From Pelagihabitans pacificus (GTDB lineage: Bacteria > Bacteroidota > Bacteroidia > Flavobacteriales > Flavobacteriaceae): a DNA stretch of 64,000 bases. Where the stretch lies: NCBI RefSeq assembly GCF_009371985.2, contig NZ_VIKU02000003.1, positions 1 through 64,000 of the forward strand, in the 5' to 3' direction. Position numbers and translations under genes: made by a program. The notes under the pieces are model-generated. The model ran no database searches. It saw nothing but the letters and a program-made list of their open reading frames with translations, and had not been told where the DNA came from. Positions 18,542 through 28,762 of this stretch are shown one piece after another (positions within the stretch are counted from its first letter, which is position 1; every line of letters begins with the position of its first letter).

Positions 18542-19738
18542 TTAGCTTTTCACCAGTCCGATAAGTCTTAGAAATCTATAAAATGAATTTTTTAGCAGTT
18601 CCGCTACATAAAGAACTGCCAATTCCGACTTGATCCAAGTGAACCGAAGAATTGTACGCATAGTTAATTTGATAAACTCTTTTTGTTCCTCGTAACGCAA
18701 AGCGGTAAATGTACAAATGACCATAAAAATTAAGGCTCCCGAGATGGCAGTCACCGGATGAAGCGAATGGTTGAAAAACGCATAGAGTCCTAGGCCAGTA
18801 AAGCTTCCGTATAAAATGATGAAGTGTATCACGTAAATCGAAAGCGTACTCTGTCCGATTTTTAAAATGGTACTGTTCTTAAGAAGACTTCGTATCGACA
18901 TAAAAGTTGCAAAAACCAAGAATACATCCCCCAAACGAATAAACAAGTAATTATTGAAATAGATATCGGCAAACAATTGAATATCAGTGACTCTTGATAT
19001 CGACAAAAACAAATCGGAGGAATAGAGTATGAGTCCACTACCGATGGCTATAGATAGGGTGATGGCAGTAGGGTATAGGTACTTATGACTTCTATACTTG
19101 GTGAATAAGAGCGATAGAAAGCCCCCGAAAGTTGCATAACCGAACCAGGGAAAAATAGTAAACACCGAACCGTTCACCCGGGTGAAGTAATTCGCAATGG
19201 CTTGCGGTAAAAATTCAAGCTGCATGCCTTTGTAGGCCGGTTCAAACAGAAACAGCATCGTTGTAATGCCGAACAGGATGGACGGAAAAACGTTCTTCTT
19301 CAATTGATTGGTCAGTAAATAAACCCCAATAATTCCTAAAATCGAAAGTCCGATACAATGCAACACATCGACCAGGTAAAATGAATCGTAGACTTCCCCT
19401 TGTAGTAATCCGAATAGGTTCATGCGAAGCAAATAACCTATGAAAAGCAGCTGCAATCCTCTACGGACACCCTTGCGTACCCTAGGGTTTTCAAGGCCCG
19501 TTTTATCACCGCGTACCAACAAATAAGTAAAAATAAAACCTGAAACGGTAAAGAAAACAGGAGCGGTGATTCCCCTGAAGTATTTCCATATTGAAAAAAC
19601 AATGTTGTTGTTATCCCTGAATATAGGGTCTAGCAACCCATCTATGAAATGGCCCTGCAGCATCATCAAGATGGCCCATGCGCGCATGGCATCGATGAAG
19701 TATAGTCTAGCTGTTTTGTTATCCACCTTCGGGGTCAT
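18542..19738 (-). CDS. Integral-membrane acyltransferase (DUF1624/HGSNAT-like or OpgC-like)
   Basis: 398 residues with about ten membrane segments. The N-terminal YFIDAMRAWAILMMLQGHFID, with the His after the first helix, and the GITAPVFFTVSGFIFTYLL segment match the heparan-alpha-glucosaminide N-acetyltransferase-like and acyltransferase-3 superfamily, in which a membrane His takes part in acyl transfer. Substrate cannot be predicted. The C-terminus is Arg/Lys-rich and cytosolic. It is monocistronic and divergent from the FMN reductase gene. Confidence 0.75.
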   Translation of the reverse strand: MTPKVDNKTARLYFIDAMRAWAILMMLQGHFIDGLLDPIFRDNNNIVFSIWKYFRGITAPVFFTVSGFIFTYLLVRGDKTGLENPRVRKGVRRGLQLLFIGYLLRMNLFGLLQGEVYDSFYLVDVLHCIGLSILGIIGVYLLTNQLKKNVFPSILFGITTMLFLFEPAYKGMQLEFLPQAIANYFTRVNGSVFTIFPWFGYATFGGFLSLLFTKYRSHKYLYPTAITLSIAIGSGLILYSSDLFLSISRVTDIQLFADIYFNNYLFIRLGDVFLVFATFMSIRSLLKNSTILKIGQSTLSIYVIHFIILYGSFTGLGLYAFFNHSLHPVTAISGALIFMVICTFTALRYEEQKEFIKLTMRTILRFTWIKSELAVLYVAELLKNSFYRFLRLIGLVKS

Positions 19739-19823
19739 TATTTAAGTTGATAGGTCGTTTGCAAAATTTCCTCAGTATGCCCGCTTTCCATGCTTCAAGG
19801 TATCCTATATACTTGTATTGCAG

Positions 19824-19831
19824 TATCTTTG
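19824..19831 (+). promoter_or_regulatory. Candidate -7 box upstream of the FMN reductase gene
   Basis: TATCTTTG fits TAnnTTTG. No TTG lies at the ideal spacing upstream, and the predicted leader would be about 85 bases. Confidence 0.35.
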
Positions 19832-19921
19832 GATCTTTTGCGCTGCAAAATTAGACAAAATACGAACAAGTCACGATGATTTGGGGTATTTTCGAGGCTT
19901 TGAAAATTGTAAAACGTAACT

Positions 19922-20458
19922 ATGGCAACAATATTGGCATTCGCGGGAAGTAATTCCTCCACTTCGATCAATTATCAGTTAGTTCGCTATACCGCATCAT
20001 TGCTTAGCGACCATGAACTTCTGGTATTGAATATGAGCAATTATCCCTTTCCGATGTACAGCGAGGATTATGAACGGGAAAACGGGTATTCAAATTCGTT
20101 GGTCGAGTTGCGCGACGACATCAAAAAAGCCGACGGGCTCATCATTTCTGTCAATGAACACAATGGGAACCCATCGGCCTATTTTAAAAATGTAATCGAT
20201 TGGTTATCCCGATTGGAGCGAACCTTTATTGCCGACAAGAAAATTTTCTTGATGGCTACTTCCAACGGCAAGCGGGGAGCGATTGGATCCTTGAAGGTAA
20301 GTGAGGAATTAGTATCCGGTCGGTTTAAGGCACAGGTGGTAGAGACTTTTTCTTTACCCTCTTTTAAGGATAATTTTGACCCAACCACCGGTATTCAAGA
20401 TGAAGAACTGGCGAAGGAGCATCAAGAAAAATTAAAGTCTTTTCTGGCCAAACTATAG
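19922..20458 (+). CDS. NADPH-dependent FMN reductase family protein
   Basis: 178 residues with a flavodoxin-like fold. AGSNSSTSINYQLVRYTASL is the FMN-phosphate loop, MYSEDYE and IISVNEHNGNPSAYFKNVIDWLSR correspond to the conserved isoalloxazine-contacting segments (usually PEYNxSxPGxLKNAIDW), and MATSNGKRGAIGSL follows. Enzymes of this group reduce FMN, azo dyes or quinones with NAD(P)H in the cytosol. The pabB-like gene begins three bases after the stop, in the same frame, so co-transcription is probable. Confidence 0.88.
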   Translation: MATILAFAGSNSSTSINYQLVRYTASLLSDHELLVLNMSNYPFPMYSEDYERENGYSNSLVELRDDIKKADGLIISVNEHNGNPSAYFKNVIDWLSRLERTFIADKKIFLMATSNGKRGAIGSLKVSEELVSGRFKAQVVETFSLPSFKDNFDPTTGIQDEELAKEHQEKLKSFLAKL

Positions 20459-20461
20459 CAG

Positions 20462-21760
20462 TTGAGAAGAACGGTATCCTTTAAAGTCGATGGTATCCAA
20501 AAGTTTAAGGCCCAAACCTTGCAGTGGTCCCATCAGTTTCATGAAAGTTTATGGCTCGATAGTAACGGGCATTCGAATCGCCATAGTTCTTTTGAATCCC
20601 TTCTGGCAATCGATGCCCTTACCGTGCTGCAGACCGATGCCGTAAATGCTTTTGATGCCCTGGAGGAATACCAGGCAAGGGTCAACGACTGGCTTTTTGG
20701 CTATTTGTCATACGATTTAAAGAACGATGTGGAGCAACTCGATTCCAGCAACCCGGATAGGTTGCAATTTCCGGAGCTTTATTTTTTTCAGCCAAAGAAA
20801 ATAATCCGAATTCGCCACAACGCGGTCGATTTCATCTATTTAAAAATGGTGGAGGATGAAATTGAGCTGGATTTTCGATCCATTATGGAAGGTGATTTTC
20901 GTATCGACAAGGAGAGCGACCCGAACAATGCGCTTCGAATTCGAATGGGTATTTTCAAGGATGAGTATTTTAAACGGGTACGACGAATGTTGGACCACAT
21001 CCATCGGGGTGATATTTATGAGGCGAATTTTTGTCAGGAGTTTTATGCGGAAGACATCCAAATCAATGCGTTGCGTTCCTATCAAAAGTTAAATGCCATT
21101 TCAAAACCACCATTTGCCTGTTTTCTAAGGTTTGGTGACAAATACGTGCTTTCGGCCTCCCCGGAGCGCTATCTAAGGAAGCACGGGAATAAGGTGGTTT
21201 CGCAGCCAATCAAAGGCACCGCAAGGCGTTCAAAGGATGATGTTCAAGATGAGAGCTTGAAAGCTTCCCTGGCCAACGATACGAAGGAGCGGGCCGAAAA
21301 CATCATGATAGTCGATTTGGTGCGCAACGATTTATCGAAGAGCGCACTAAGGGGGAGCGTAAAGGTCGAAGAGCTTTGTGGGGTGTATTCCTTCGAACAG
21401 GTGCATCAGATGATTTCAACAATAAGTGCCGAAGTAGCCGAGAGCCAGAACCCGGTAGCATTGATACGGGAGACCTTTCCCATGGGAAGCATGACCGGGG
21501 CGCCAAAGGTGTCCGCAATGAAAATTATCGAGGAACTGGAAGCGTTCAAACGGGGACTATACAGCGGGACTGTGGGGTATTTTACGCCCGATGGGGATTT
21601 CGATTTTAATGTGGTCATCCGTAGTATTCTCTATCATGAGACGAAAAAAAAGGTCTCGTTTTCAGTGGGAAGCGCCATTACGGCCAAGGCTATCCCCGAA
21701 AAGGAATACGAGGAATGCCTATTGAAGGCCAAGGCCATGCGGGAGGTTTTGGAGGGCTAA
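20462..21760 (+). CDS. pabB: Aminodeoxychorismate synthase component I (PabB-like, chorismate-binding)
   Basis: 432 residues of the anthranilate synthase I/PabB/menaquinone chorismate-binding family. The core motifs are HRGDIYEANFCQEF, SASPERYLR, QPIKGTARRS, IMIVDLVRNDLS, FPMGSMTGAPKVSAMKIIEELE and YSGTVGYFTPDGDFDFNVVIRS. PIKGT with the following Arg and the TGAPK motif are typical of PabB. It would form 4-amino-4-deoxychorismate for folate using ammonia from a PabA not present here. The start must lie after the in-frame stop at 20456-20458; TTG at 20462 is the only good candidate. Component I of anthranilate synthase is a less likely alternative. Confidence 0.87.
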   Translation: MRRTVSFKVDGIQKFKAQTLQWSHQFHESLWLDSNGHSNRHSSFESLLAIDALTVLQTDAVNAFDALEEYQARVNDWLFGYLSYDLKNDVEQLDSSNPDRLQFPELYFFQPKKIIRIRHNAVDFIYLKMVEDEIELDFRSIMEGDFRIDKESDPNNALRIRMGIFKDEYFKRVRRMLDHIHRGDIYEANFCQEFYAEDIQINALRSYQKLNAISKPPFACFLRFGDKYVLSASPERYLRKHGNKVVSQPIKGTARRSKDDVQDESLKASLANDTKERAENIMIVDLVRNDLSKSALRGSVKVEELCGVYSFEQVHQMISTISAEVAESQNPVALIRETFPMGSMTGAPKVSAMKIIEELEAFKRGLYSGTVGYFTPDGDFDFNVVIRSILYHETKKKVSFSVGSAITAKAIPEKEYEECLLKAKAMREVLEG

Positions 21761-21870
21761 GGGAGCTTGACAAATACTTAGGGACCAAGAATATGTGTGT
21801 CCAAATATGTAAGCTGGTCCATTCCAAAGCACCCATCCTAGAAAGCATTGCTCAAGTAAGAAAAATACAA

Positions 21871-22692
21871 ATGGAAGAATTTCAATTGAAAGCCTTTGGC
21901 CTGAAAATTCGGGGGGGATACCTGCGACCGGAACGCCCAAGAGGGTCGGTGGTGTTGGTGCACGGCTTTGGCGAACATTCGGGACGCTATTTGGAGAGCG
22001 TGGCACCCATGCTGCTTGAATGTGGGCTTGCGGTAGTGCTCTACGATAATATCGGCCATGGAAAATCGGGCGGTAAGCGTGGCCACTGCCCCAGTTATGA
22101 AGCATTATTGGACGTTTTGGAAATGGTGGTGGCCAAGACAAAAAACTTGTTTCCAGAACTACCCTTGTATTTATATGGGCATAGCATGGGCGGTAATCTG
22201 GTACTGAACGTGGCGATACGTCGGTCACTGGACATCAGGGGCTTAGTGGTGACAAGTCCGTACCTACGTTTGGCCTTTGACCCACCGAAATGGAAACTAC
22301 TGCTCGGTCGATGGATGCTCCACATCATGCCTTCGATAACCTTACCATCCGGTCTGGACCCCAAAGGAATCTCGAGAATCCCAGAGGAGGTGGAAAAATA
22401 CAAGACAGACCCCCTTACTTTTGATCAGGTAAGTCCTATGTATTCCCTTCCGGTGATGGAAGCAGGGGAGTGGGCCGTGCAACATGCGGCAGATTTAAAG
22501 ACCGAAGCGCTGCTGCTCCATGGGACGGGCGACCCGATAATCGACTTCCGGGCTACGGAGGAATTGCACAAAGGAGCTACGGGCACCTCTTTGTATTTGT
22601 TTGAGGGCGCCTTTCACGAACTGCATCATGATCGTTGTAAAGAAGAGTTGCTTTCAATCGTTCAGAAGTGGTTGGACGCGCGAATTCCATAA
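21871..22692 (+). CDS. Alpha/beta hydrolase, monoacylglycerol lipase / lysophospholipase-like
   Basis: 273 residues from the ATG at 21871; the frame extends upstream into pabB but the extra 52 residues do not resemble the family. HGFGEHSGRY (31-40) is the oxyanion-hole segment, GHSMGG carries Ser105, HGTGDPIID gives Asp221 and FEGAFHELHHD gives His249. This set and length match the monoglyceride lipase (Hydrolase_4) group. No signal peptide, so cytosolic. It hydrolyses monoacylglycerols or related esters; exact substrate unknown. Confidence 0.88.
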   Translation: MEEFQLKAFGLKIRGGYLRPERPRGSVVLVHGFGEHSGRYLESVAPMLLECGLAVVLYDNIGHGKSGGKRGHCPSYEALLDVLEMVVAKTKNLFPELPLYLYGHSMGGNLVLNVAIRRSLDIRGLVVTSPYLRLAFDPPKWKLLLGRWMLHIMPSITLPSGLDPKGISRIPEEVEKYKTDPLTFDQVSPMYSLPVMEAGEWAVQHAADLKTEALLLHGTGDPIIDFRATEELHKGATGTSLYLFEGAFHELHHDRCKEELLSIVQKWLDARIP

Positions 22693-22726
22693 CGGATAAA
22701 AAGTGCCAAAAAAGGTATTTTCTACC

Positions 22727-22734
22727 TAACTTTG
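22727..22734 (+). promoter_or_regulatory. Candidate -7 box for tilS
   Basis: TAACTTTG fits TAnnTTTG and lies four bases before the GTG start. No convincing -33 TTG is seen. Confidence 0.4.
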
Positions 22735-22738
22735 TGGC

Positions 22739-24043
22739 GTGTTGGAAGCATTTAAGGGGCATGTAAAAAAATCTTTTCCGGAATTATTGTCCGAACGGTT
22801 CCTATTGGCCTGTAGTGGGGGGCTAGACAGTGTGGTGTTGGCGCATTGTTGTACGACAATGGACATGGAGTTTGCCCTAGCGCATTGTAACTTTCGACTA
22901 CGGGGCGAAGAAAGCGATGGGGACGAGCGCTTTGTTGCCAATCTCGCCAAGAGTTTGAATAAATATTTGTTTATAACACATTTTGATACAATAGGTTACG
23001 TAAATAAAAATAAAGTATCAGTTCAAATGGCTGCCAGGGAACTTCGCTATACATGGTTCGCTGAAATAATGAAACAGCAGGGTATCGATACCTTGGTGAC
23101 CGCACATCAGGCCGATGATAACTTGGAAACCTTTTTTATTAATTTATCAAGAGGTACAGGTATCGACGGACTTAAAGGAATCCCTCCCAAAACCGATACA
23201 GTGAGTAGGCCTTTACTTGCTTTTTCAAGGGCGGAAATTTTGGAATATGCGAAGGCTTCACGACTAGAATGGCGGGAGGATAGCAGTAATAGGGAAACCT
23301 ATTATTTGCGCAATAAGATTCGGCATGAAATCGCACCCATTTTGAATGAACTGCATCCCGCGTTTCAAGATAACTTTGATCGTACCCAGGCCTATTTGGG
23401 TGATACGGCCTTGGTTTTAGAGGCTTACAATAAAAAATTGAGGTCGGAATTGTTTCAATCAGAAAATGGTGTCGTTCGCATAGAAATTACGGATTTACAG
23501 CAATTACATCCGCTCAAGCCCCATATGCACTTGCTTTTAAAGGATTTTGGTTTTACCGCTTGGAACGATATTGAAGGTTTGCTGACTGCCACCAGCGGAA
23601 AGGAAGTACGGTCGAAAACCCATCGTTTGGTAAAGGATAGAAAACAGTTGTTGCTTGAAAAACTGGGCTATTTGGACACACGGACATACCACATCCATGA
23701 AAACCAAAGAGAGATGACACATCCCTTTCGGTTGAAGATCGAGTGCTCGGATGAATTAGGTGAAACCGCTGTGAATACACTATATGTGGATAAAGAAACG
23801 TTAAAGTATCCCCTAACTGTTAGGAAATGGCAAAAAGGCGACTATTTTCATCCATTGGGTATGAAAGGGAGAAAAAAGTTATCCAAGTACTTTAAGGACG
23901 AAAAAGTGGATGTCATTTCCAAGGATAAGCAGTGGTTGCTCTGTTCGGACAACCAAATCGTATGGGTGGTCGGAAAGCGCGCGGACGAACGTTTTAAAGT
24001 ACGGAAAGATACCCGGAAAATTGTAAAATTTGAATTGATATAA
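22739..24043 (+). CDS. tilS: tRNA(Ile)-lysidine synthase
   Basis: 434 residues starting at GTG (22739) or the following TTG. The PP-loop ATP motif SGGLDS is at 26-31. AHCNFRLRGEESDGDERFV, MAARELRYTWF, TAHQADDNLETFFINLSRGTG and RNKIRHEIAPIL are conserved TilS segments, and the C-terminal TilS_C domain contains KWQKGDYFHPLGMKGRKKLSKYF. It converts C34 of the CAU-anticodon tRNA-Ile to lysidine, which is essential for AUA reading. The TAA stop shares its last base with the ATG of the dsbD-like gene, so they are coupled. Confidence 0.96.
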   Translation: MLEAFKGHVKKSFPELLSERFLLACSGGLDSVVLAHCCTTMDMEFALAHCNFRLRGEESDGDERFVANLAKSLNKYLFITHFDTIGYVNKNKVSVQMAARELRYTWFAEIMKQQGIDTLVTAHQADDNLETFFINLSRGTGIDGLKGIPPKTDTVSRPLLAFSRAEILEYAKASRLEWREDSSNRETYYLRNKIRHEIAPILNELHPAFQDNFDRTQAYLGDTALVLEAYNKKLRSELFQSENGVVRIEITDLQQLHPLKPHMHLLLKDFGFTAWNDIEGLLTATSGKEVRSKTHRLVKDRKQLLLEKLGYLDTRTYHIHENQREMTHPFRLKIECSDELGETAVNTLYVDKETLKYPLTVRKWQKGDYFHPLGMKGRKKLSKYFKDEKVDVISKDKQWLLCSDNQIVWVVGKRADERFKVRKDTRKIVKFELI

Positions 24044-26031
24044 TGAAACAGCTAGTTGTATTTATAGCATTGATTGTCAATGTGTTACCTGTGTTTTCAC
24101 AGGATGATGACAATCCGGTGCTGTGGTCGCATGAGGTGAACAAAATTTCAGATACTGAATATGAGTTGGTCATGACCGGGAAGATTCATGAAGGCTGGCA
24201 TGTGTATTCCCAATTCACCGCCGAGGGCGGATCTTTGCCCAGTGAATTCACCTACCTAAAAGCCGGAGAAGATTATGAGTTGGTAGGGCTAACTGGCGAA
24301 AGCAAGACCCTAACCGAATACAGTGATATTTTTGAGGTTGATGAAACCTTTTTCAAAAAGGAGGCCGTCTTTACCCAAAAAATCAAATTGTTGGATAAAA
24401 CCGTAAGACAAGTCGATGTGGATTTGTTTTATCAAGTGTGCAAGGAGGTCTGTATTCCAGCGGATGTTTCCTTCAATTTTTCGTTGGATGGAGGCTCTGT
24501 TAGGTTGGAAGAAAAAACCTTGGATGAACGAAGTCTTACCTTAGGGAATTCCCTTCAGCTGAATCTGAAGAACAAGGAGCTTCTAAATACTCGTGGTGAG
24601 GCCAATGTCTATGCCGATTCCGGCTTGTGGACGATTTTCGGGCTGGGTTTCTTGGGAGGTCTCATCGCCCTCTTGACCCCTTGTGTCTTTCCCATGATTC
24701 CGTTAACGGTTTCCTTTTTTACGAAACAATCGCAAAACAAGTCGAAGGGCATCGTAAATGCACTGCTTTACGGCTTCTTCATTGTACTGATTTACTTTTT
24801 ATTGAGCTTGCCCTTTCATCTCTTCGACTCGGTAGATTCGCAAATCTTGAATACCATCGCTACAAATAGTTGGTTGAATATCGCATTCTTTGCCATCTTC
24901 GTGTTTTTTGCCTTTTCTTTTTTCGGATATTATGAGTTGACCCTACCAAGTTCCTGGGCGAATAAGATGGATGCCGCCTCGACCCAGGTAGGCGGTTTTT
25001 TGGGTATATTCTTTATGGCGGTGACGCTGGCGATTGTTTCCTTTTCCTGTACCGGACCTATATTAGGTGGATTGCTGGGGAGTACGACACTCGCCCAAGG
25101 CGACGTAGCGACTAACCTATCTGCGGGTATGAGCGGTTTTGGAGTGGCTTTGGCATTGCCATTTGCCTTGTTTGCCTTATTTCCTGCTTGGTTGAACTCC
25201 CTTCCAAAATCAGGTGGTTGGATGACCACCGTGAAAGTAGTTTTGGGATTTTTGGAACTGGCGTTGGCGTTCAAGTTTCTTTCCAATGCAGATTTGGTAG
25301 GGCACTGGGGAATTTTAAAGCGGGAGGTTTTTATCGTCATTTGGGTGGTTTTGTTCCTCTTGATGGCCGCTTATCTTCTTGGTCTCTTCCGATTTCCACA
25401 TGATGGCCCTAAGCAGAAACTTTCCCCGACACGTAAAGTCTTCGGATTATTCAGTGCCGCCTTTTCGGTCTATCTCATACTGGGATTGGCAAAGCTTGCA
25501 CCGCTCAATGTGTTAAGTGGATTGGTTCCACCCGATTTTTATAGTGTTTTTGAACAAGAAAGTGATTGTCCGCTCGGCATAGATTGCTTTAAGGATTTTG
25601 AGCAGGGGGTGGCCTTTGCTAAATCGGTGAATAAGCCCATTTTGCTCGACTTCACGGGTTGGGCCTGTGCCAACTGCCGGGATATGGAAGAAAACGTGTG
25701 GAGCGATTCGGAGGTATATCCGCTTATCAAGGACAAGTATGTACTCATCTCATTATACGTAGATGATAGCGCCGAACTTCCTGTTGATGAACAATTCGAT
25801 TTTAAGTATGAAACGGGTCGTGTAAAGACCATTGAAACGATAGGGCAGAAGTGGGGTACTTTCCAGACCCTGAATTTTGGGGCTGCCTCCCAACCATACT
25901 ACGTACTTTTATCACCTGATATGGAGGTATTGAATCAGGCTATTCAAAAAACGGATGTTTCGAGCTATAGGGCTTGGCTGACCACCGGCCTGAGCAAGTT
26001 TGAAGAAAATCGGTTGATATCCGTAAAATAA
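24043..26031 (+). CDS. dsbD: DsbD-like thiol:disulfide interchange protein
   Basis: 662 residues. Signal peptide (MKQLVVFIALIVNVLPVFS), then an N-terminal DsbD-alpha-like domain (about 30-160) with YQVCKEVCIPADVSF supplying the Cys pair. A CcdA/DsbD membrane core (about 195-470) has the Cys-bearing TPCVFPMIPLTV and FSCTGPILGGLLG. A C-terminal thioredoxin domain carries Cys542/Cys545 (WACANCRDME). It passes electrons from cytosolic thioredoxin across the membrane to periplasmic partners, including cytochrome c maturation. All six expected cysteines are visible. Confidence 0.95.
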   Translation: MKQLVVFIALIVNVLPVFSQDDDNPVLWSHEVNKISDTEYELVMTGKIHEGWHVYSQFTAEGGSLPSEFTYLKAGEDYELVGLTGESKTLTEYSDIFEVDETFFKKEAVFTQKIKLLDKTVRQVDVDLFYQVCKEVCIPADVSFNFSLDGGSVRLEEKTLDERSLTLGNSLQLNLKNKELLNTRGEANVYADSGLWTIFGLGFLGGLIALLTPCVFPMIPLTVSFFTKQSQNKSKGIVNALLYGFFIVLIYFLLSLPFHLFDSVDSQILNTIATNSWLNIAFFAIFVFFAFSFFGYYELTLPSSWANKMDAASTQVGGFLGIFFMAVTLAIVSFSCTGPILGGLLGSTTLAQGDVATNLSAGMSGFGVALALPFALFALFPAWLNSLPKSGGWMTTVKVVLGFLELALAFKFLSNADLVGHWGILKREVFIVIWVVLFLLMAAYLLGLFRFPHDGPKQKLSPTRKVFGLFSAAFSVYLILGLAKLAPLNVLSGLVPPDFYSVFEQESDCPLGIDCFKDFEQGVAFAKSVNKPILLDFTGWACANCRDMEENVWSDSEVYPLIKDKYVLISLYVDDSAELPVDEQFDFKYETGRVKTIETIGQKWGTFQTLNFGAASQPYYVLLSPDMEVLNQAIQKTDVSSYRAWLTTGLSKFEENRLISVK

Positions 26032-26207
26032 TTCTACGTATTTGGCGCGTTAGTCCCGGCCGAACTTCTTCTCTAAAGCCTTGGATGGTTGATATCTCGG
26101 TGAACTTTAGGGAACTCCCGACAAGCTAGGGCAATCCTGATACCCGTTTCTCCCCACTTTGTTTATCGTTTGAATACCTGTATTTTAGTTTAAATATTTG
26201 ACCGAGG

Positions 26208-28607
26208 ATGAAACGATTGAAAAAAATAGGGCTGTGGTTGCTGGCATTACTAACTATTGTGCTGGTGGGTATTGCCCTGTTCGCCTACACCCTAAAACCG
26301 GCATACGAAGGAGAAAAGCAGCTAAGCGGACTAGCTGAGAAAGTCGATGTTTATTTCGATGCGTATGGCATACCGCATATCTACGCGAACAACGAAATGG
26401 ATGCCATGCGTAGTTTAGGCTATGTGCACGCCCAGGACCGATTATGGCAAATGGAGGTCTTAAGACGAATAGGACGGGGAGGCTTATCGGAGGTATTCGG
26501 GAAGGATATGCTTGGAACCGATAAGTTTTTCCTTGCACTGGGTATCGACGACGCTTCTAAGGAAACAGTGGCTCAATTGGATGTAAATAGTACTTCGGTT
26601 CGGTTGTCCCAGGCCTATCTCGATGGTATCAATACATTTATAGAAGAGGGTCCGACACCAATAGAGTTTTATTTGACCGGATTGGACAAAGAGAAGTTTC
26701 AATTAAAAGACGTTTACAACATCATGGGTTACATGGCGTTCAGTTTTGCCATGGCACACAAGACCGACCCTTTTTTGACCAACATAAAGGAAACACTTGG
26801 GGAGGCGTATCTGAAGGATCTGGAAATCGATGTTGATCCCGAAACCGTTTGGATAAAAAACTATGAAAACGAACGTGCCGATACAATTCACTCGAATCTT
26901 ACCGCATCGGTCATGCAGTCCCTCAAACAACTGTCGATTCCTTTGTTCGAAGGGAGTAATAGCTGGGTTTTGGGGCCTGAAAAAACAAAGGCGGGCAAGG
27001 TGATTTTTGCCAACGACCCGCACATAGGATTCTCTCAACCAGCAGTTTGGTACGAAGCCCATTTAAATACACCAACCTATGAAAAGTATGGCTATCACCT
27101 TGGTGGGGTGCCATTTCCTCTGTTGGGGCACGATAGAAGGTTGGCCTACGGACTCACCATGTTCGAAAACGATGACGTCGATTTTTATTTTGAAGAAAAC
27201 CATCCTACCGATAGCACGAAATACAAATTGGGTAATGACTGGGTATCCTTTGAATACGTTGCCAAAAAAATTAAGGTGAAAGATGCGGAAGCAGTCGACT
27301 TCGTTTACAAGAAGTCGGTTCGTGGACCTGTTCTTAACGATATCGCGGTTCAGGTGAATGGGGAGCGACCTATTTCGATGTGGTGGGCGTACACCAATGG
27401 GGAGAATAGGGTGATGGATGCTGTTTATGGAATGTCCCATGCACGGAATATAGGCGAATTTGAAGAAGCACTTCCAATGATTCATGCACCAGGGCTCAAC
27501 GTCATGTATGGGGATGCCGAAGGAAACGTGGCATGGTGGGCAACGGGCAAGCTCTATCACATTCCGGATAGCGTGCAGACCAAGTTTGTACAAAATGCCG
27601 ATACCGGTTTTTCGGTCAAAAGGGAATACCTCGATTTTTCAAAGAATCCACGGGCCATAAATCCACCTTGGCACTATGTATATTCGGCCAATAACCAGCC
27701 CGATTCCATTGCGGGCATGTTGTACCCTGGGTATTATTTGCCCGAAAATAGGGCCAGACGAATCGTAGCATTGTTACGACCCAAAAATAATTGGGAGCTC
27801 GAATCGGTCGGTGAAATGATAACCGACGGGACCTCGGCGGTGAATCCGTCGGTATTGACCGACTTGGCAAAAAATATCGATATAAAGCAGTTATCGGGGA
27901 AACAGGTGAAACTATTAGATCGGATGAAGGCTTGGAAAGGTGACTATGGCTTGAAAAGTGTGGAAGCTACCGTTTATTCGAGATGGATTTATTTTTTTCT
28001 GAGGCTTACGTTTTTGGATGAATTGGGCAAAGATCGATTCGACCAGCTGCTTTCGACACATTTGCATAAACGATTGATTGCCCCGATGGCCGCCAATCCC
28101 GGTTCTATTTGGTGGGACGATGTCACCACCGAAGACAAGAAAGAGTCACAAAAAGACATCGTGCAAAAGGCCCTTGATGAAGTCTTGGCCTCCTTGGAAA
28201 AAGACTTCGGACCGGAAACCGATACTTGGATTTGGGAGAAGGTACACACGGTCGAGCATCCGCACCCGATAGGCCAAGTAGAACTGCTTCGTTCTTTTTT
28301 TAACGTTGGGCCTTTTCCGGTTCAGGGTACCCGTGAGGTCATTAACAACATGTATTTTGGCTACGATGGTGATGGATTTTATCAGGTAGGTTCCGGTCCT
28401 TCCACCAGGCGTGTCATCGATTTCTCCGATGTCGAAAATAGTATGAGCATACTCCCTACTGGACAATCTGGCAATCCTTTTAGCAATCATTATAGGGATC
28501 AAGCCGAAATGTTCGTCAAGGGCGATTTTCGAAAAATGATGATGAATGCAACAGAAATTCGTGACACGGCAGAATCGCTCTTGGTTTTTAAGCCTGTTTC
28601 TGACTAG
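26208..28607 (+). CDS. Penicillin acylase family Ntn-hydrolase
   Basis: 799 residues. The N-terminus is a signal anchor (about 8-28), then an alpha-chain with VYFDAYGIPHIYA and GYVHAQDRLWQMEVLRR. The beta-chain should begin at Ser250 in the SNSWVLGP motif, the autocatalytic nucleophile of penicillin G acylase-type enzymes (SNxW in E. coli). NDPHIGFSQPAVWYE, the AYGLT oxyanion region, and YSANNQPD are also family features. The enzyme cleaves amide bonds in the periplasm; natural substrates may be acyl-homoserine lactones, phenylacetyl amides or cyclic lipopeptides. Monocistronic. Confidence 0.93.
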   Translation: MKRLKKIGLWLLALLTIVLVGIALFAYTLKPAYEGEKQLSGLAEKVDVYFDAYGIPHIYANNEMDAMRSLGYVHAQDRLWQMEVLRRIGRGGLSEVFGKDMLGTDKFFLALGIDDASKETVAQLDVNSTSVRLSQAYLDGINTFIEEGPTPIEFYLTGLDKEKFQLKDVYNIMGYMAFSFAMAHKTDPFLTNIKETLGEAYLKDLEIDVDPETVWIKNYENERADTIHSNLTASVMQSLKQLSIPLFEGSNSWVLGPEKTKAGKVIFANDPHIGFSQPAVWYEAHLNTPTYEKYGYHLGGVPFPLLGHDRRLAYGLTMFENDDVDFYFEENHPTDSTKYKLGNDWVSFEYVAKKIKVKDAEAVDFVYKKSVRGPVLNDIAVQVNGERPISMWWAYTNGENRVMDAVYGMSHARNIGEFEEALPMIHAPGLNVMYGDAEGNVAWWATGKLYHIPDSVQTKFVQNADTGFSVKREYLDFSKNPRAINPPWHYVYSANNQPDSIAGMLYPGYYLPENRARRIVALLRPKNNWELESVGEMITDGTSAVNPSVLTDLAKNIDIKQLSGKQVKLLDRMKAWKGDYGLKSVEATVYSRWIYFFLRLTFLDELGKDRFDQLLSTHLHKRLIAPMAANPGSIWWDDVTTEDKKESQKDIVQKALDEVLASLEKDFGPETDTWIWEKVHTVEHPHPIGQVELLRSFFNVGPFPVQGTREVINNMYFGYDGDGFYQVGSGPSTRRVIDFSDVENSMSILPTGQSGNPFSNHYRDQAEMFVKGDFRKMMMNATEIRDTAESLLVFKPVSD

Positions 28608-28762
28608 CCCGCTCATTGTGAAATCGTTATAAAAACGTTATCTATTGTGGGATTTGTATTCAGTTGACGGTTGTATAATACAATTTTGTCAATTTTTTCA
28701 TGACGCTGTGGAGTGGTATTTTTTTTACTTATCTTGAAGCTGATAGCTAATACCACTTTACC

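Noticed and set aside
21715-21870. Long N-terminal extension of the monoglyceride-lipase-like gene
   Set aside because: The first 52 residues overlap the pabB end and do not match the family.
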